Position numbers and translations under genes: made by a program
Source of the DNA: Glandiceps talaboti
Taxonomy: Eukaryota > Hemichordata > Enteropneusta > Spengelidae
Assembly (NCBI RefSeq): GCF_964340395.1
Contig: NC_135555.1
Location: 3,890,001 to 3,954,000 of the forward strand
Reading direction: 5' to 3'
Length of the DNA: 64,000 nucleotides
In this document: positions 61,630 through 64,000 of the stretch, piece by piece
Numbering within the stretch: the first letter of the stretch is position 1
How the letters are laid out: every line of letters begins with the position of its first letter
The notes under the pieces: model-generated
Seen by the model: the letters and a program-made list of their open reading frames with translations, nothing else
Database searches by the model: none
What the model was told of the DNA's origin: nothing

Positions 61630-63060
61630 ACTTGTAGTTTTCAGAGCTTAGCCAATCACAAAAATAATGTATCTTATAAAAGACATGTTATAATTTCACT
61701 TTTTACAAAAAAACGTTGTACAGCTGCATGTATAAATCCTTTGATGCCAATTCAGTATACCAATATTACATAAATTCATCAAGATCTCTCAAGAAAATTC
61801 CACCAAAGTCACAAATGGCGCCAGGATAAATTGGATTTAGTGTCAGTTGTTGGTTTTGACATGAAGATTGCTTTGTAGATCAAATGTCAAGCAGGCTGTG
61901 TGTACTTGAAATCATAAAGAATATTAACGATAACGCGGGACATGTGCCGGACATATTTGAGGAATAATTGAGCCAGCAGGTAGTGACAGGGAATTAAATA
62001 TCCAAATATTAAGAAATAACAAGCATGGTTTGAGTGTTGTTATGTGGCATTCCTTGGATTGACTACACTACACAGGCATGGAGTTACCACTTACAAGTTG
62101 AAACTTTCAACTGTTATTCTAAAGTTTAATTAAAATCTCAGTTTAGCTGACAATTCAAACTTTGGTAAAGTTAAGTGTGCTGTTGTTGATACACACAGCA
62201 CACTGCAGTATTGCCTCAGTTTTATTTCCAGTATCAGATTGAATGGAATTCTTTTGCAAATTTTAAATGAGACTTATTTTTTTCAGTGCAGTTTTAAACA
62301 GTTTTAAGCATTAATTTGTGGGTAATTTAAACTTTTGAATCTACAGTTTTACAAGACACTACACACTGCAGTGCCTTCACAATGTTGTTTCCAATATCTG
62401 AATGAAGGGATAAATATTTCTACAAAAACTAAATGAGGATGATCTTATGCAGTGCAGTTTGGAATAGTTCTAATGTGAATTTTGTATAAAACTTGGCTAC
62501 ATCACAAAGTATGCATTTTCCAGTTTCATCTATTAAAAAACAATTTCCTCAACATACTGAGACCATCTTAGTTATATATTGCACTTTGATCGCACCATTA
62601 CATGGATTGTCAACTTAAATACTCAACAACTGTTAATTGTTTATGTGATATAGGTAAAAAAGCAAAGATAATACACAAATGCAGAGCAGTTTCTTCAAAA
62701 CTTCAACATAAGCAGGGACAATGCAGAGATTTGTCATTAGTATTCTAATCTAGGGATCCTAACCAACTATTTGTTGTAAGGGTAGCTAGCCGAGAAATCC
62801 TACGGATAAGACTCTGGGCTAAATTAGGGACGAGAATTGACTTTGAATGTTGAACTTTTCAGTTTTGTCAGTTCATATCTTATGACACGTAGGATGGAAA
62901 GTCTGTGCAATAGTAAGTCAGCTTTCTACTTCAGGTTCCTGTTGACAGAACTCACATTTCAGTAAGCTCTTATGTTGTTTGGCTATCCTCAGGCTATTGC
63001 ATTATTCTATTACATACACCAAACCTCCATTTAAGTCTGACAAAAGCAAAGTAGACACGC
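61630..63060. other. No gene seen
   Basis: AT-rich with a less AT-rich, repeat-free block at about 61900-62060. No coding or RNA gene recognised. Confidence 0.4.
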
Positions 63061-63390
63061 AATGACATTGTCTGTACATTTTATAACCAGCATTTGGTGG
63101 AGTGATGGTATGATGTATCATCCATATATTGATTGTGTGTGTGTGAAGTATTCATGAACACTGTAATATGAAGAATTGCCGTATTTCTTCTGTGTCTTCT
63201 ACCCCCTCCCCCACCTTATTGCCTCGCAATGACACAGTCTGTACATTTTATAACCAGCATTTGGTGGAGTGATGGTATGATGTATCTTCCATATATCGAT
63301 TGTATGTGAAATATTCAGTATTTTCTAAACACTGTGAATTGCCCTTATGTGTTTTTCCCATCTCTTCCTCCCCTCACTTGATTTTGATGT
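63061..63390. repeat. Tandem duplication, unit about 166 bp
   Basis: ctgtacattttataaccagc followed by atttggtggagtgatggtatg occurs at about 63072 and again at 63238. The second half of each unit has diverged. Confidence 0.8.
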
Positions 63391-64000
63391 ATTTTTAGCA
63401 AATTTGTTGCTGGAAGTACGATCGCCAGTTTTAGGCATTTTCAATCTCCTGGAGAAAAAACCCAGCCTCAACCATCAAATACTATTGTTTCTATATAATT
63501 GCCATTGCAAGTGTCTAGTGTTAGTAATACTGTAATATAAACACAAAGTGATAAACATACAGCTAAGAACAATTCTTTAATTTCATCTTATGACTTTCCT
63601 TCAGAATTCAAATTGATGTGTCTTGTCCTTATATTAAAACCATCTGCTGATATTGACTGTACAACTGATAGTATTACTGTGAGATAGAGTACATATTATC
63701 CACACTGCATTTTACAAATCATTCAAATCACACTGTGTTTTCAAAGCAAATTGTTTTCATACGAAACAAAAACTAACTGTCACTGATAGTAGACTTTAGC
63801 ATATAGATATTGCCTAACTGAGTGTAAATGTTTCTAATATTTTCCTTAATTTCCTGTGGTAAATAGAATAGCTCCATTTCACTACATTGACTCGCAGGAA
63901 TTACTTCTCTGAGCTGAAAATATTTTGTAATGAAATGAAAGCCATAGAAAATTAAGAATGAATGTTAATTCAAAGGGTGCCCCAGGCTAGGAAGTATCGG
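63391..64000. other. No gene seen
   Basis: AT-rich sequence to the window end. A 62-codon + strand frame (63347-63535) has no supporting features. Confidence 0.4.

Overview
This is animal nuclear DNA: spliced genes with GT-AG introns, a C2H2 zinc-finger gene orthologous to vertebrate ZFP64, many microsatellites, non-LTR retrotransposon fragments and small inverted-repeat transposons. AT richness, compact two-exon genes and the repeat spectrum suggest an invertebrate bilaterian, probably marine. The phylum cannot be settled from the sequence alone.

Layout. (1) About 3.4-36.3 kb holds a cluster of seven small two-exon genes for NTF2-like/SnoaL-type proteins of 123-127 residues. Four lie on the + strand (A, B, C, D) and three on the - strand (E, F, G). 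All share one phase-1 intron at the same codon. A and B sit in a fresh 4.2-kb tandem duplication (1213-5449, 5450-9599). C and D sit in a second, older duplication (16162-19838, 19839-26230), in which the second unit later gained a 1.8-kb DNA transposon and a 5'-truncated LINE. (2) Between B and C, on the - strand, is a four-exon Ly6/three-finger (LU domain) gene with signal peptide, twelve cysteines and a GPI-type tail. Most of its exons are too short to appear as long ORFs. (3) Gene G and the ZFP64 orthologue start 241 bp apart, head to head, around a YY1-type site. ZFP64 has a 40-nt first coding exon, an 8-kb intron and one large exon coding for all zinc fingers plus a glutamine-rich C-terminus. 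(4) From 47.2 kb to the end there is no confident gene. This stretch has microsatellites, a hAT-like MITE, minisatellites and blocks of high-complexity AT-rich sequence that look like regulatory desert.

How the parts relate. The NTF2-like genes are a locally expanded family; their ligand or reaction is not evident. Two of them carry an identical RFX X-box palindrome 90 bp before the start codon. A perfect match to the CTCF core lies in the ZFP64 intron, and weaker matches lie near the cluster and in the desert. The mobile elements found are fragments of LINEs (three different kinds) and non-autonomous DNA elements; no element that could move by its own proteins is seen.
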